Of a DNA stretch of 64,000 nucleotides, positions 8,261 to 16,773 are shown one piece after another (the stretch's first letter is position 1; each line of letters opens with the position of its first letter). Position numbers and translations under genes: made by a program. Location: contig NZ_AP023355.1 in NCBI RefSeq assembly GCF_016865425.1, positions 3,346,198-3,410,197 of the forward strand. The letters are read 5' to 3'. Under the pieces are notes generated by a model. That model was given only the letters and a program-made list of their open reading frames with translations. It was not told the origin of the DNA and did not search any database. The DNA is from Actinocatenispora thailandica. GTDB lineage: Bacteria > Actinomycetota > Actinomycetes > Mycobacteriales > Micromonosporaceae.

Positions 8261-9208
8261 TCAGCGGAGGCGGCCGGTACTGCCGCGCCGGCACGGGCCC
8301 CGGCCGTACGAGGGCTGCGCCGAGCGCGGTGCGCGCCGACTGCCGGGCGCGCCGCAGGCCCGACCGGCGGGCTTGACCGGCTGCCCCGACGGGCGGCGTT
8401 GCGCGGGCGCCACGGCCGGCGCGGCGCCCTCGGCGGACAGCAGGCCGCGCAGCTCGCGCAGGGTACGGGACAGGATGCCGGACACGTGCGCCTGCGAGAT
8501 GCCGAGCTTCTCGGCGATCTCCTGCTGGGTGAGCTCGTCCAGGAACCGCATCCGGATGATGGCCTGCTCCCGGCCGGGCAGCGTGGTCAGCGCCTCGGCG
8601 AGGGCCAGCCGATCGACGACCGCGTCGATCCCGGGGTCGGCACCGGGCAGCTGCTCGACCAGCGGCGCCTCCGCCGCACCCGTCGCGCCGTCCAGCGACA
8701 CGGCCATGTACGCGCGAAACGCCGCCATCGCGTGCCCGACCTGCTCGACCGGCTCGCCGACGCTGTCGGCGAGTTCGCCGACGCTCGGCGAACGTCCGAG
8801 CCGGGCGCACAGCGCCTCGGCGGCATGGTGGGTGCGCAGCGCGAGTTCCTGCAACCGGCGCGGCGGGCGCACCGCCCAGGCCCGGTCCCGCAGGTAGCGG
8901 CGCAGTTCGCCGGTGATGGTCGGCACCGCGTAGGCGACGAACCTGCCCAGCTGCGGGCGGTAACCGTCGACCGACTTGATCAGGCCGGTCGCGGCGACCT
9001 GCCGCAGGTCCTCCAGCGGCACGCCGAGCCCGCGGTAGCGCCGGGCCAGCCGGTCGGCCAGCGGCAGCAACGACTCGATGACCGCGGCACGAGCCGCGGC
9101 GCGGTCACCGCCGGCGGCCTGCGCCAGCGCCTGCACCCGGGCAGTGGGCCCGTCGCCGTCGGCATCACCGGCACACTGCTCGGTCTCGCTTACCGTCACG
9201 TCCCCCAC
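8261..9208 (-). CDS. SigB/SigF-type RNA polymerase sigma factor
   Basis: About 315 residues. Region 2 is visible as LADRLARRYRGLGVPLEDLRQ and GRFVAYAVPTITGELRRYLRD. Region 3 has LGRSPSVGELAD, and region 4 has REQAIIRMRFLDELTQQEIAEKLGISQ (read as two adjoining parts). This is the SigB/F stress or sporulation subfamily of actinobacteria. After region 4 it carries about 60 extra Arg/Pro/Gly-rich residues, unusual for the family. The start is uncertain: the GTG at 9208 has GGGGA upstream, with alternatives at 9199 and 9226. No anti-sigma or anti-anti-sigma gene is adjacent, so its control is not visible here. Confidence 0.9.
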   Translation of the reverse strand: MGDVTVSETEQCAGDADGDGPTARVQALAQAAGGDRAAARAAVIESLLPLADRLARRYRGLGVPLEDLRQVAATGLIKSVDGYRPQLGRFVAYAVPTITGELRRYLRDRAWAVRPPRRLQELALRTHHAAEALCARLGRSPSVGELADSVGEPVEQVGHAMAAFRAYMAVSLDGATGAAEAPLVEQLPGADPGIDAVVDRLALAEALTTLPGREQAIIRMRFLDELTQQEIAEKLGISQAHVSGILSRTLRELRGLLSAEGAAPAVAPAQRRPSGQPVKPAGRACGAPGSRRAPRSAQPSYGRGPCRRGSTGRLR

Positions 9209-9347
9209 CGAATCCCCGTCGGCCACGCGCGCGGTGGCACCCCACGCGTCAGGTCGGCGACTAGCGCCCCACGACGCCGCACCACAGGTGGGCGGCGCCG
9301 CCCGCTCGGTGTCACGACCGCGCGTGGCGGGCCACGGCGCGGCAGTC

Positions 9348-9389
9348 TTGCACTGACTGCAAACTATCGAAACCTTGCAGCCGCTGCAA
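9348..9389. promoter_or_regulatory. Two tandem 15-bp palindromes, candidate TetR operators
   Basis: TTGCA-CTGAC-TGCAA (9348-9362) and TTGCAG-CCG-CTGCAA (9375-9389) share the same outer half-sites, with centres 27 bp apart. They lie in the 322-bp gap between the divergent sigma-factor and TetR genes, which otherwise holds no gene that I can see. Their symmetry and length suit a TetR dimer pair. They may act on either gene; the sigma gene is the nearer candidate target. Confidence 0.55.
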
Positions 9390-9530
9390 AGATATTGGCC
9401 AAGATGGCACTGGTCACAGCGTCGCCACCGGGCGCCGCCCGGGAACGGATCCGGCCCCCGGCGCGACGACCACGGTACGGGCGCCGCCCGGCTCGGTGGC
9501 GGCCCGGCGCTCGGTGGAGGTGAGGCGCGG

Positions 9531-10136
9531 ATGAGCATCATTCGGGGCCGGCGGGCACACCGGAAGATGGCGACCCGGGACGCGTTGCAGCGCGCCGCGC
9601 TGGAACTGGTCCGTGGCCGCGACCCGGACTCGGTCACGGTCGAGGAGATCTGCGCCCGGGCGGGCGTGTCGCCCCGAACCTTCTTCAACTACTTCACCAG
9701 CAAGGAAGAAGCGCTGATCGACTGGGACGCCGAGATCGACGCGTTCGTCACCAGCGCGGTGGCCAAGCGCCCGGCGTCCGAGTCCCCGGTAGGGGCGATC
9801 CGGGCGGTGCTCGGCTCGGCCGTGGCCGACGCGATGGGCATGGACCTGTGGCAGGACCGGCTCGAACTGATCCGGGAACAGCCGGGGTTGATCGGCCGGT
9901 TCGTCGCGGTGATGGGGTCGGTGCAGCGGGCGCTCGCGGCCGGCGTGGCGCGCCGTACCGGCCTGGCCTCCGACCACCTGTACGTGGAGCTGACCGCCGC
10001 GGCGTCGGTGGCGGCGATCCGTACCGCAATCCAGGCCTGGACCGACGCGCCGGACGGGACCGACCCGGCCCGGTTGATCGACGACGCGTTCGCCTACCTG
10101 GAGTCCGGGCTGGTGCCGCCGCACGGCGACGGGTGA
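9531..10136 (+). CDS. TetR-family transcriptional regulator
   Basis: A 201-residue protein. An N-terminal TetR helix-turn-helix spans about residues 12-60 (ALQRAALELV, VEEICARAGVSPRTFFNYF, SKEEALI). It is followed by a helical ligand domain of low conservation. The ATG at 9531 has GGAGG upstream. The next gene, a secreted phosphoesterase, starts 108 bp later and may or may not be its target. The paired palindromes at 9348-9389 are the most likely binding sites. The inducer is unknown. Confidence 0.9.
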   Translation: MSIIRGRRAHRKMATRDALQRAALELVRGRDPDSVTVEEICARAGVSPRTFFNYFTSKEEALIDWDAEIDAFVTSAVAKRPASESPVGAIRAVLGSAVADAMGMDLWQDRLELIREQPGLIGRFVAVMGSVQRALAAGVARRTGLASDHLYVELTAAASVAAIRTAIQAWTDAPDGTDPARLIDDAFAYLESGLVPPHGDG

Positions 10137-10243
10137 GCCGCAGCGCTGCCCGGAAAGCTCCGGATGCCTATTGTTTCGTGAAAATCAGTGCCATAATCGC
10201 CCGCGGATCGGTGAACGGCAGGTAACCGACAGGAGGGCGACAG

Positions 10244-11878
10244 ATGGACAGCGCACCAACATCCGGTCGACCGGCGGGCTGGCGCCGGCACCGGCGACGC
10301 ACCGCGATCGCCGCGGCCGCCGTCGCGGTACTGACCGGCGCGGCGCTCACGTCCGCCGCCGCCTCCGGCGAGACCGCGCATCCGTCCTGGTCGCACTCCC
10401 CCGCACACACCGCGACGCCGATCAAGCACGTGGTGGTCATCTTCGACGAGAACATCTCGTTCGACCACTACTTCGGCACCTACCCGTACGCGACCAACGC
10501 CGACGGCACCCCGTTCCACCCGAAGAAGCACACCCCGAAGGTGGACGGCCTGTCGCCAAAGCTGCGCAAGCACAACCCGAACCAGTACAACCCGAAGCGG
10601 CTGTCCCCCGACCACGCGCTCACCTGCGACCAGAACCACTCGTACGGACCGGAGCAGCAGGCGTACGACGGCGGCAGGGCCGACAGGTTCGTCGAGTACA
10701 CCGAGAAGGACACCTGCACCGGGCAGCCGATCCTGTTCGGCGAGCCGGGCCTGGTGATGGACTACTACGACGGCAACACGGTCACCGCGATGTGGAACTA
10801 CGCCCAGCGGTACTCGATGGCCGACCACTCGTTCGACGCGATCTTCGGCCCGTCCACGCCGGGTGCGATCGACCTGGTGTCCGGCCAGACGCACGGCGTG
10901 TACGCGGTGGACCCGGTGACGCACCAGAAGGTCGGCGACCCGTTCGTGCACTCCCCCGACGCCAACGGGGTCGGCACCATGATCAGCGACCCGGACCCGG
11001 CGTTCGACGACTGCTCGGACCGCAACCACACCGCGGACGAGAACCTCGCGGTGATGACCGGGGACAACATCGGTGACCGGCTCAACGCCAAGGGAGTCAC
11101 CTGGGGCTGGTTCCAGGGCGGCTTCCGACCGACCGGCACGGCCAACGGGTACGCGGTCTGCGGTGCCACGCACGCCAACGTGGGCGGCAACCAGGTGGTC
11201 GACTACACGCCGCACCACGAGCCGTTCCAGTACTACGAGTCGACGTCGAACCCGAAGCACCTGCCGCCGTCCTCGGTCACCGCGATCGGGCACACCGACC
11301 AGGCGAACCACCAGTACGACCTGAGCGACTTCCACGCGGCGCTGGGCGCGGGCAACCTGCCGGCGGTCAGCTTCCTGAAGGCGCCGGCGTCCCAGAACGG
11401 GCACGCCGGCAACTCCGATCCGCTGGACGAGCAGCGCTTCCTCGCCTCGACGCTGAACGACATCCAGTCGGCGAAGCAGTGGTCCTCCACCGCCGTGGTC
11501 ATCGCCTACGACGACTCGGACGGCTGGTACGACCACGTGTCGCCGCCGATCGTCAACGGCTCCGCCGACGCCGGCCAGGACCAGCCGATGTGCCTGGCCA
11601 AGCCGGCGGCGGGCGGCTACTCGGACCGGTGCGGCTACGGTGCGCGGCTGCCGATGCTGGTGCTCTCGCCGTACGCGAAGCGCAACTACGTCGACCACAC
11701 CCGGCTGGACCAGACCTCGATCCTGCGGTTCATCGAGGACAACTGGCACACCGGGCGGATCGGTGACCACTCGTACGACGCGCTGGCCGCACCGCTGACC
11801 GGCATGCTCGACTTCCGGCACCGGCCCGACCCGCGCCCGCTGCTGCTCGATCCGGACACCGGCGCGGCGAAACGCTGA
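10244..11878 (+). CDS. Secreted phosphoesterase (phospholipase C / acid phosphatase family)
   Basis: A 544-residue protein of the PF04185 type. The signal peptide has a basic start (WRRHRRRTA) and an alanine-rich core (about residues 14-44), so export by Sec or Tat is possible. The mature part opens with IKHVVVIFDENISFDHYFGTYP in two halves, the family's N-terminal metal and nucleophile region. Later come STPGAIDLVSGQTHG, VIAYDDSDGWYDHVSPP and LPMLVLSPYAKRNYVDHT. It should hydrolyse phosphomonoesters or phospholipids outside the cell. The ATG at 10244 follows AGGAGGG. A strong hairpin at 11894 ends the transcript. Substrate preference (phosphatidylcholine versus phosphate monoester) cannot be read from these motifs. 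Confidence 0.9.
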   Translation: MDSAPTSGRPAGWRRHRRRTAIAAAAVAVLTGAALTSAAASGETAHPSWSHSPAHTATPIKHVVVIFDENISFDHYFGTYPYATNADGTPFHPKKHTPKVDGLSPKLRKHNPNQYNPKRLSPDHALTCDQNHSYGPEQQAYDGGRADRFVEYTEKDTCTGQPILFGEPGLVMDYYDGNTVTAMWNYAQRYSMADHSFDAIFGPSTPGAIDLVSGQTHGVYAVDPVTHQKVGDPFVHSPDANGVGTMISDPDPAFDDCSDRNHTADENLAVMTGDNIGDRLNAKGVTWGWFQGGFRPTGTANGYAVCGATHANVGGNQVVDYTPHHEPFQYYESTSNPKHLPPSSVTAIGHTDQANHQYDLSDFHAALGAGNLPAVSFLKAPASQNGHAGNSDPLDEQRFLASTLNDIQSAKQWSSTAVVIAYDDSDGWYDHVSPPIVNGSADAGQDQPMCLAKPAAGGYSDRCGYGARLPMLVLSPYAKRNYVDHTRLDQTSILRFIEDNWHTGRIGDHSYDALAAPLTGMLDFRHRPDPRPLLLDPDTGAAKR

Positions 11879-11893
11879 CCCGGCACGTCGCAC

Positions 11894-11920
11894 GGGGCGG
11901 TCCCGACCGAGGACCGCCCC
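11894..11920. terminator. Bidirectional hairpin terminator
   Basis: GGGGCGGTCC / GGACCGCCCC form a perfect 10-bp stem with a 7-base loop, followed by GGTTT. It lies between the convergent phosphoesterase and riboflavin transporter genes and can serve both. Confidence 0.8.
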
Positions 11921-11932
11921 GGTTTCGTCGGG

Positions 11933-12574
11933 TCAGGCGCTGGCGTGGTCGGCGACCCGGTCGACCGCCTCGCGCTTGGCGGTCCGCAGCCAGTCGCGCA
12001 CGCCGATCAGCACCAGCACCGCGAAGACGACGTAGACGGCGGCGGAGAAGTACAGGTGGGAGTGGATCTGCAGCGGCACGCCGACCGCGTCGACCGCGAG
12101 CCACACCAGCCAGAACTCCACCAGCCCGAGGCCCTGCCCGGCGAAGGCGACCACGGTTCCGACGAAGATCCAGGCGTCCGGCCACGGCGCCCAGGACGCG
12201 TTCAGCACGTCGAGCAGCACCGCGACGCCGACCGTTCCGGCCGCGAGGACGGCGGCGAGGACGGCCCGTTCGCGCCAGGTCGCGGTGCGCACCAGCACCC
12301 CGTGTACCGGGTCGCGGCGGCGGGACCAGGCCCACCAGCCGTAGGCGGAGATCGCCAGGATGACGACCTGCCGGGCGGCGAGCCCGCCCAGGTCGGCCGA
12401 GGTGTACACGACGAACAGCAGCACCGTGGCGAGCACCTGGACCGGCCAGGTCCACAGGGTGCGCCGCTGCGCCAGGAACACCACCGCGAGGGCGGCGAGC
12501 TGGCCCAGGATCTCCGCGTACGAGATGCGTTGGCCGAGGATGGTGACGCCGTACTGCATCAGGCCGTGCCCCAT
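11933..12574 (-). CDS. ribM: PnuC-type riboflavin transporter (RibM/PnuX)
   Basis: A 213-residue integral membrane protein with six or seven hydrophobic helices. It carries the PnuC-family signature VVILAISAYGWWAW and the late WLVWLAVDAVGVPLQ helix. PnuC homologues move vitamins by facilitated diffusion. The ones in actinobacteria that lie behind an FMN riboswitch (RibM, PnuX) carry riboflavin rather than nicotinamide riboside. The ATG at 12574 has AGGAAGGGG upstream. The FMN aptamer at about 12645-12770 on the same strand is the main basis for the riboflavin assignment. No other riboflavin gene is nearby. Confidence 0.88.
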   Translation of the reverse strand: MGHGLMQYGVTILGQRISYAEILGQLAALAVVFLAQRRTLWTWPVQVLATVLLFVVYTSADLGGLAARQVVILAISAYGWWAWSRRRDPVHGVLVRTATWRERAVLAAVLAAGTVGVAVLLDVLNASWAPWPDAWIFVGTVVAFAGQGLGLVEFWLVWLAVDAVGVPLQIHSHLYFSAAVYVVFAVLVLIGVRDWLRTAKREAVDRVADHASA

Positions 12575-12644
12575 CGGAGCCCCTTCCTGCGCCGGGGCAT
12601 CCTGGACGCACGGCGGACGGCTCGGTGCACCGCCAGCCGCGTGC

Positions 12645-12770
12645 GCGTCCTCCCATCCGGACTGTCACCGTCGGTACCGGAGTTTCACCGGTTCAATCGC
12701 CGACACTGATCGGCGAGTCGCGGACTGTCACCGCCGGTTCGGACTTTCACCGAGCCCCGGAGCGCATGCT
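12645..12770 (-). promoter_or_regulatory. FMN riboswitch (RFN element)
   Basis: On the minus strand the conserved RFN blocks appear in order: TCGGTGAAAGTCCGAACCGG, CGGTGACAGTCCGCGA, then GAACCGGTGAAACTCCGG, TACCGACGGTGACAGTCCGG and ATGGGAGGAC. P1 closes imperfectly between GCATGCTCC and GGAGGACGC. Downstream, GGACGCGCACG (12641-12651), which overlaps the P1 3' strand, can instead pair with CGTGCGTCC (12605-12613), giving a switching helix ahead of the ribM start. FMN binding should shut off riboflavin uptake. Exact ends are approximate. Confidence 0.93.
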
Positions 12771-12835
12771 CTGTCTGCGACCAACCCTTTCATGCCGCCG
12801 GTTGTTCCGTTCCCCGATGTGACCGACCCGACCGC

Positions 12836-12889
12836 TTGACCGGCCAGCACCCGGCCAGTTAGTCTCTGCGCAGATCATCTACGCGGAGA
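12836..12889 (+). promoter_or_regulatory. Promoter and 27-bp palindromic operator of the SRPBCC/MarR pair
   Basis: The -35 is TTGACC (12836-12841), followed by an 18-bp spacer and TAGTCT (12860-12865). Overlapping and following the -10 is an imperfect palindrome centred on 12876: arms TCTCTGCGC and ACGCGGAGA around AGAT-C-ATCT (16 of the 18 outer and inner arm pairs tolerate at most two mismatches). MarR proteins bind such sites over their own promoters. Confidence 0.6.
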
Positions 12890-12902
12890 TCAGGAGACGA
12901 CG

Positions 12903-13319
12903 ATGTGGCAGCACGAGTACGTGGGTACGACGGTGGCGGCTCCGGAGCAGGTCTGGCGGGTGCTGCGCGATCTCGACCACTGGGCCGACTGGGACACCTC
13001 GATGGAGTCGGTTCGGCTGGACGGCGAGTTCCGGGTCGGCTCCCGGGTGGTGATGAACCCGGTCGGCCAGGACCCCATCACATCGACCATCGCCGAGATC
13101 ACCGACGGCGTGGCCTACGCGGACGTCACCGAGTTCGGCGGGGTCACTTTGCGGTTCCGGCACTCGCTGGAGCCGCTGGAGTCCGGCGGTACCCGGGTGC
13201 GGCACCGGCTGGAGATCACCGGCGCGGCGTCCGACACGCTCGGGCCACAGCTCGGCCCGCAGATCACCGAGGACTTCCCGGCGGCGATGGCCGGGCTGCT
13301 CGCGCTGGCCGAGAAGTGA
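12903..13319 (+). CDS. SRPBCC-family (START-like) protein
   Basis: A 138-residue protein with the polyketide-cyclase/START-like layout: a first strand HEYVGTTVAAPEQVWRVLRD, a DLDHWADWD turn, curved strands, and a long C-terminal helix (EDFPAAMAGLLALAE). Such proteins bind hydrophobic ligands in a central cavity; some are cyclases or dehydratases. The ATG at 12903 follows AGGAGA. The gene overlaps the MarR gene by 4 bases, so the pair forms one unit. Its role may be to bind or modify the small molecule sensed by the MarR regulator, which is inference. No catalytic residue can be named. Confidence 0.82.
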   Translation: MWQHEYVGTTVAAPEQVWRVLRDLDHWADWDTSMESVRLDGEFRVGSRVVMNPVGQDPITSTIAEITDGVAYADVTEFGGVTLRFRHSLEPLESGGTRVRHRLEITGAASDTLGPQLGPQITEDFPAAMAGLLALAEK

Positions 13320-13783
13320 CCACCGCCGAGCCGCCGGCGAGCCGCTTCCCGGGCGGTGCCGCCGACAGCCCCGGGTTCCTGCTGTGGCGGTTGACCCTCG
13401 ACTGGCAGCGGGCCGTGACCGCGGCACTCGCCGAGTACCAGCTGACCCACGTGCAGTTCGTGCTGCTGGCGTGCGCGTGGTGGCTGGACGAGCACGGCGA
13501 GGCGCCGAACCAGCTGCGACTGGCCCGGCAGGCCGGTACCGACGTCAAGATGACCTCGCAGGTGGTGCGGAAGCTGGAGGCGAAGGGGCTGCTGGTCCGC
13601 GAGGTCGATCCGGCCGACAGCCGGGCCCGCCGGCTCCGGCTCACCGCCACTGGTACCGAGGTCGCCCGGCACGCGGTCGGTGCGGTCGAGGCGGTCGACG
13701 CGGAGTTCTTCGGCCCGGACGAGGCCGCCGCGGCCCGGCTGCTGTCCCGGATGCTGCGTCGCCGTCCGGACCGGCACTCCTGA
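13316..13783 (+). CDS. MarR-family transcriptional regulator
   Basis: A 155-residue winged-helix protein. The core runs LTHVQFVLLACAWW, then NQLRLARQAGTDVKMTSQVVRKLEAKG (helix-turn-helix), then a wing VREVDPADSRARRLRLTATG, the standard MarR order. The GTG start lies within the preceding stop (GTGA). The protein probably represses its own operon by binding the 27-bp palindrome at 12863-12889. The partner SRPBCC protein suggests a lipophilic inducer. Length and fold are normal. Confidence 0.9.
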   Translation: MTTAEPPASRFPGGAADSPGFLLWRLTLDWQRAVTAALAEYQLTHVQFVLLACAWWLDEHGEAPNQLRLARQAGTDVKMTSQVVRKLEAKGLLVREVDPADSRARRLRLTATGTEVARHAVGAVEAVDAEFFGPDEAAAARLLSRMLRRRPDRHS

Positions 13784-13835
13784 CCGCCGGGAACGGATGA
13801 CCCGACTGGCTACCATGCACGGCCGGGAGGTGGCG

Positions 13836-14015
13836 ATGACCGACTTCGAGCCACAGTTCACGGTCGTGCTGCGCGGCTACGACGTGCGGGCCGTGGACGA
13901 CTGGATCGACCAGCTGCGCGCCGGCGGCACCGCACCGGCCCGCTTCCGGGTCGTGCTGCGGGGCTACGACACCGCGCAGGTCGACCGGTACGTCGAGCAG
14001 GTCAGCCGGCGCTGA
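13836..14015 (+). CDS. 59-residue protein with two DivIVA-like motifs
   Basis: The protein consists almost wholly of two copies of one motif: FTVVLRGYDVRAVDDWIDQL and FRVVLRGYDTAQVDRYVEQV. This F-x-V-x-x-RGYD-x-x-x-VD pattern is the N-terminal DivIVA/Wag31 segment that binds curved membrane, but here there is no coiled coil after it. The ATG at 13836 is chosen because GGGAGG lies 5 bases before it; two further in-frame ATGs upstream (13797, 13815) lack such a site. It sits 52 bp after the MarR gene and ends before a bidirectional terminator. A small membrane-associated or DivIVA-modulating peptide is possible. Function unknown. Confidence 0.75.
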   Translation: MTDFEPQFTVVLRGYDVRAVDDWIDQLRAGGTAPARFRVVLRGYDTAQVDRYVEQVSRR

Positions 14016-14018
14016 GAC

Positions 14019-14055
14019 GACCGCCCCGGTGTCCATCATGGACGCCGGAGCGGTC
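14019..14055. terminator. Bidirectional hairpin terminator
   Basis: Arms 14019-14034 and 14040-14055 (starting GACCGC and ending GCGGTC) pair over 16 positions with two imperfect pairs and a 5-base loop. It separates the convergent mini-DivIVA and sdhB genes. Confidence 0.7.
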
Positions 14056-14078
14056 GCCGAATCGACCCTCCAGGGCGG

Positions 14079-14825
14079 TCAGCGACCGACCTTGCGGGTG
14101 GCGCGCAGGAACTCCCGGTTCATCCTGGCGATGCTCGCCAGCGGGATGCCCTTCGGGCAGGCCGACGCACACTCGCCGGTGTTGGTGCAGCCGCCGAAGC
14201 CGGCCTCGTCCATCGTGGTGATCATGTTGAGCACCCGGGACTCGCGCTCCGGCTGCCCCTGCGGCAGCACGTTCAGGTGGTTGATCTTGGCGGAGGTGAA
14301 CAGCATCGCCGAACCGTTCGGGCACGCCGCCACGCAGGCGCCGCAACCGATGCAGGTGGCGTTGTTGAACGCCGAGTCGGCATCGGGCTTCGGCACCGGC
14401 ACCGCGTGCGCGTCCGGCGCGGTACCGGTCGGCGCGGTGATGTAGCCGCCGGCCTGGATGATCCGGTCGAACGCCGACCGGTCCACCACCAGATCCTTGA
14501 CCACCGGGAACGCACCGGCCCGCCACGGCTCGATGTCGATCACGTCGCCGTCGGCGAACTGCCGCATGTGCAGCTGGCAGGTGGTGGTGCGCTCCGGGCC
14601 GTGCGCCTGGCCGTTGATGACCATGCCGCACGAGCCGCAGATGCCCTCGCGGCAGTCGTGGTCGAACGCCACCGGCTCCTCGCCGCGCAGGATCAGGTCC
14701 TCGTTGAGGATGTCGAGCATCTCCAGGAAGGACATGTCGCCACTGACGTCGGTGACCTGGTAGGTCACCATCTGGCCGTCGGCGTCCGCGCTGGGCTGCC
14801 GCCAGATCCGCAGGGTCAGGTTCAC
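14079..14825 (-). CDS. sdhB: Succinate dehydrogenase iron-sulfur subunit
   Basis: A 248-residue electron-transfer subunit. The [2Fe-2S] ligands are in [10 protein letters not shown] plus a later Cys (TTTCQLH). The [4Fe-4S] set is [14 protein letters not shown]. The third cluster is served by [12 protein letters not shown], with the remaining Cys in GGCTNTG. It passes electrons from SdhA flavin to the membrane subunit. The GTG start overlaps the sdhA stop, so translation is coupled. It is the last gene of sdhCAB. The layout matches the three-subunit type found in Bacillus and many actinobacteria. Confidence 0.96.
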   Translation of the reverse strand: MNLTLRIWRQPSADADGQMVTYQVTDVSGDMSFLEMLDILNEDLILRGEEPVAFDHDCREGICGSCGMVINGQAHGPERTTTCQLHMRQFADGDVIDIEPWRAGAFPVVKDLVVDRSAFDRIIQAGGYITAPTGTAPDAHAVPVPKPDADSAFNNATCIGCGACVAACPNGSAMLFTSAKINHLNVLPQGQPERESRVLNMITTMDEAGFGGCTNTGECASACPKGIPLASIARMNREFLRATRKVGR

Positions 14826-16771
14826 GCGTAGCTCCGCAGGGTCGGGTGGACGTACTCGAAGTCCAGGTTTTCCTTGTGCAGCACCGGTGGCTCACCGACG
14901 CCGGTGTACTCCCAGGCGGCGACGTAGCTGAAGTTCTCGTCGTCGCGCTCGGCCTCGCCGTCCTCGGTCTGCGACTCCAGCCGGAAGTGCCCGCCGCAGG
15001 ACTCCTCGCGGTGCAGCGCGTCCAGGCACATCAGCTCGGCCAGCTCCAGGAAGTCGGCCACCCGGTTCGCCTTCTCCAGCGACTGGTTCAGCTCGTACCC
15101 GGTACCGGGCACCTTCACCCGCTGCCAGAACTCCTCGCGCAGCTCGGGGATCCGCCGCAGCGCCTTCTTCAGCCCCTCGGCGCTGCGGGCCATGCCGCAC
15201 TCGTCCCACATCAGGGTGCCCAGCTCACGGTGGAACGAGTCGACGGTGCGGTCACCGTCGACCGCCAGCAGCCGCTTGATGCGGTCCTGCACCTCGGCCA
15301 CCGTGGTGGTGATCGCCGGGTCGTCCGGCTCGACCGCCTCGAAGCCGCCGCGGGCCAGGTAGTCGTTGATCGTGGCGGGCAGCACGAAGTAGCCGTCCGC
15401 CAGGCCCTGCATCAGCGCCGAGGCACCGAGCCGGTTCGCCCCGTGGTCGGAGAAGTTCGCCTCGCCGATCACGAACATGCCCGGGATCGTCGACTGCAGG
15501 TCGTAGTCGACCCACAGCCCGCCCATCGTGTAGTGGATCGCCGGGTAGATGCGCATCGGCACCCGGTACGGGTCCTCGGCGGTGATCCGCTCGTACATCT
15601 CGAACAGGTTGCCGTACTTCTCGGCGACCTTGTCCCGGCCCATCCGGGCGATCGCGTCGGCGAAGTCGAGGTACACGCCGAGGCCACCGGGGCCGACGCC
15701 GCGCCCCTCGTCGCACACGTTCTTCGCCGCCCGGGAGGCGACGTCCCGCGGTACCAGGTTGCCGAACGACGGGTAGATGCGCTCCAGGTAGTAGTCGCGC
15801 TCGTCCTCGGGGATCTGCTCCGGCGAGCGGGTGTCACCCTTCTTCTTCGGCACCCAGATCCGGCCGTCGTTGCGCAGCGACTCGCTCATCAGGGTCAGCT
15901 TCGACTGGTGGTCGCCGGAGCGCGGGATGCACGTCGGGTGGATCTGCGTGTAGCACGGGTTGGCGAAGTGCGCGCCGCGCTTGTGCGCCCGCCAGATCGC
16001 CGTGGCGTTGGAACCCTTGGCGTTGGTGGACAGGTAGAACGTGTTGCCGTACCCACCGCTGGCGAGCACCACCGCGTCCGCGAGGTAGGTGGAGATCTCC
16101 CCGGTGACCAGGTCGCGGGCCACGATGCCGCGGGCCCGGCCGTCGATCACGATCAGGTCGAGCATCTCGGTACGCGGGTGCATCTCGACGTTGCCGGCAT
16201 CGATCTGCCGGCTCAGCGCCTGGTACGCGCCGAGCAGCAGCTGCTGGCCCGTCTGCCCGCGGGCGTAGAAGGTGCGGGAGACCTGCACGCCGCCGAACGA
16301 CCGGTTGTCCAGCAGCCCGCCGTACTCCCGGGCGAACGGGACGCCCTGCGCGACGCACTGGTCGATGATCTCCACCGACACCTGCGCCAGCCGGTAGACG
16401 TTCGACTCGCGGGAGCGGAAGTCGCCGCCCTTGACGGTGTCGTAGAACAGCCGGTAGACCGAGTCGCCGTCGTTGCGGTAGTTCTTCGCCGCGTTGATGC
16501 CGCCCTGCGCCGCCACCGAGTGCGCCCGCCGCGGCGAGTCCTGGTAGCAGAACTGGATGACGTGGTAGCCCTGCTCGGCGAGGGTGGCACCCGCCGAGCC
16601 GCCGGCGAGGCCGGTGCCGACCACGATGACCCGGTGCTTGCGCCGGTTCGCCGGGTTGACCAGCTTGGCGCCGAACCGCCGGGCGTCCCAACGCTCCTGG
16701 ACCGGGCCGGACGGTGCCTTGGTGTCGACGATGTCGTCGCCGACCGTGTAGGAACCAACCTTTTTCGACAT
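14822..16771 (-). CDS. sdhA: Succinate dehydrogenase flavoprotein subunit
   Basis: A 649-residue protein. The FAD-binding [20 protein letters not shown] lies near residue 50, followed by [15 protein letters not shown], the flavin-linked histidine region. The substrate site carries [14 protein letters not shown]. The C-terminal part has the helical domain rich in acidic residues ([20 protein letters not shown] in part). It oxidises succinate to fumarate at the cytoplasmic face. The ATG at 16771 was chosen for its position just after the sdhC stop at 16774. Length and HPT substrate motif match the Bacillus-type enzyme rather than the E. coli-type. Confidence 0.96.
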   Translation of the reverse strand: MSKKVGSYTVGDDIVDTKAPSGPVQERWDARRFGAKLVNPANRRKHRVIVVGTGLAGGSAGATLAEQGYHVIQFCYQDSPRRAHSVAAQGGINAAKNYRNDGDSVYRLFYDTVKGGDFRSRESNVYRLAQVSVEIIDQCVAQGVPFAREYGGLLDNRSFGGVQVSRTFYARGQTGQQLLLGAYQALSRQIDAGNVEMHPRTEMLDLIVIDGRARGIVARDLVTGEISTYLADAVVLASGGYGNTFYLSTNAKGSNATAIWRAHKRGAHFANPCYTQIHPTCIPRSGDHQSKLTLMSESLRNDGRIWVPKKKGDTRSPEQIPEDERDYYLERIYPSFGNLVPRDVASRAAKNVCDEGRGVGPGGLGVYLDFADAIARMGRDKVAEKYGNLFEMYERITAEDPYRVPMRIYPAIHYTMGGLWVDYDLQSTIPGMFVIGEANFSDHGANRLGASALMQGLADGYFVLPATINDYLARGGFEAVEPDDPAITTTVAEVQDRIKRLLAVDGDRTVDSFHRELGTLMWDECGMARSAEGLKKALRRIPELREEFWQRVKVPGTGYELNQSLEKANRVADFLELAELMCLDALHREESCGGHFRLESQTEDGEAERDDENFSYVAAWEYTGVGEPPVLHKENLDFEYVHPTLRSYA

Positions 16772-16773
16772 GA

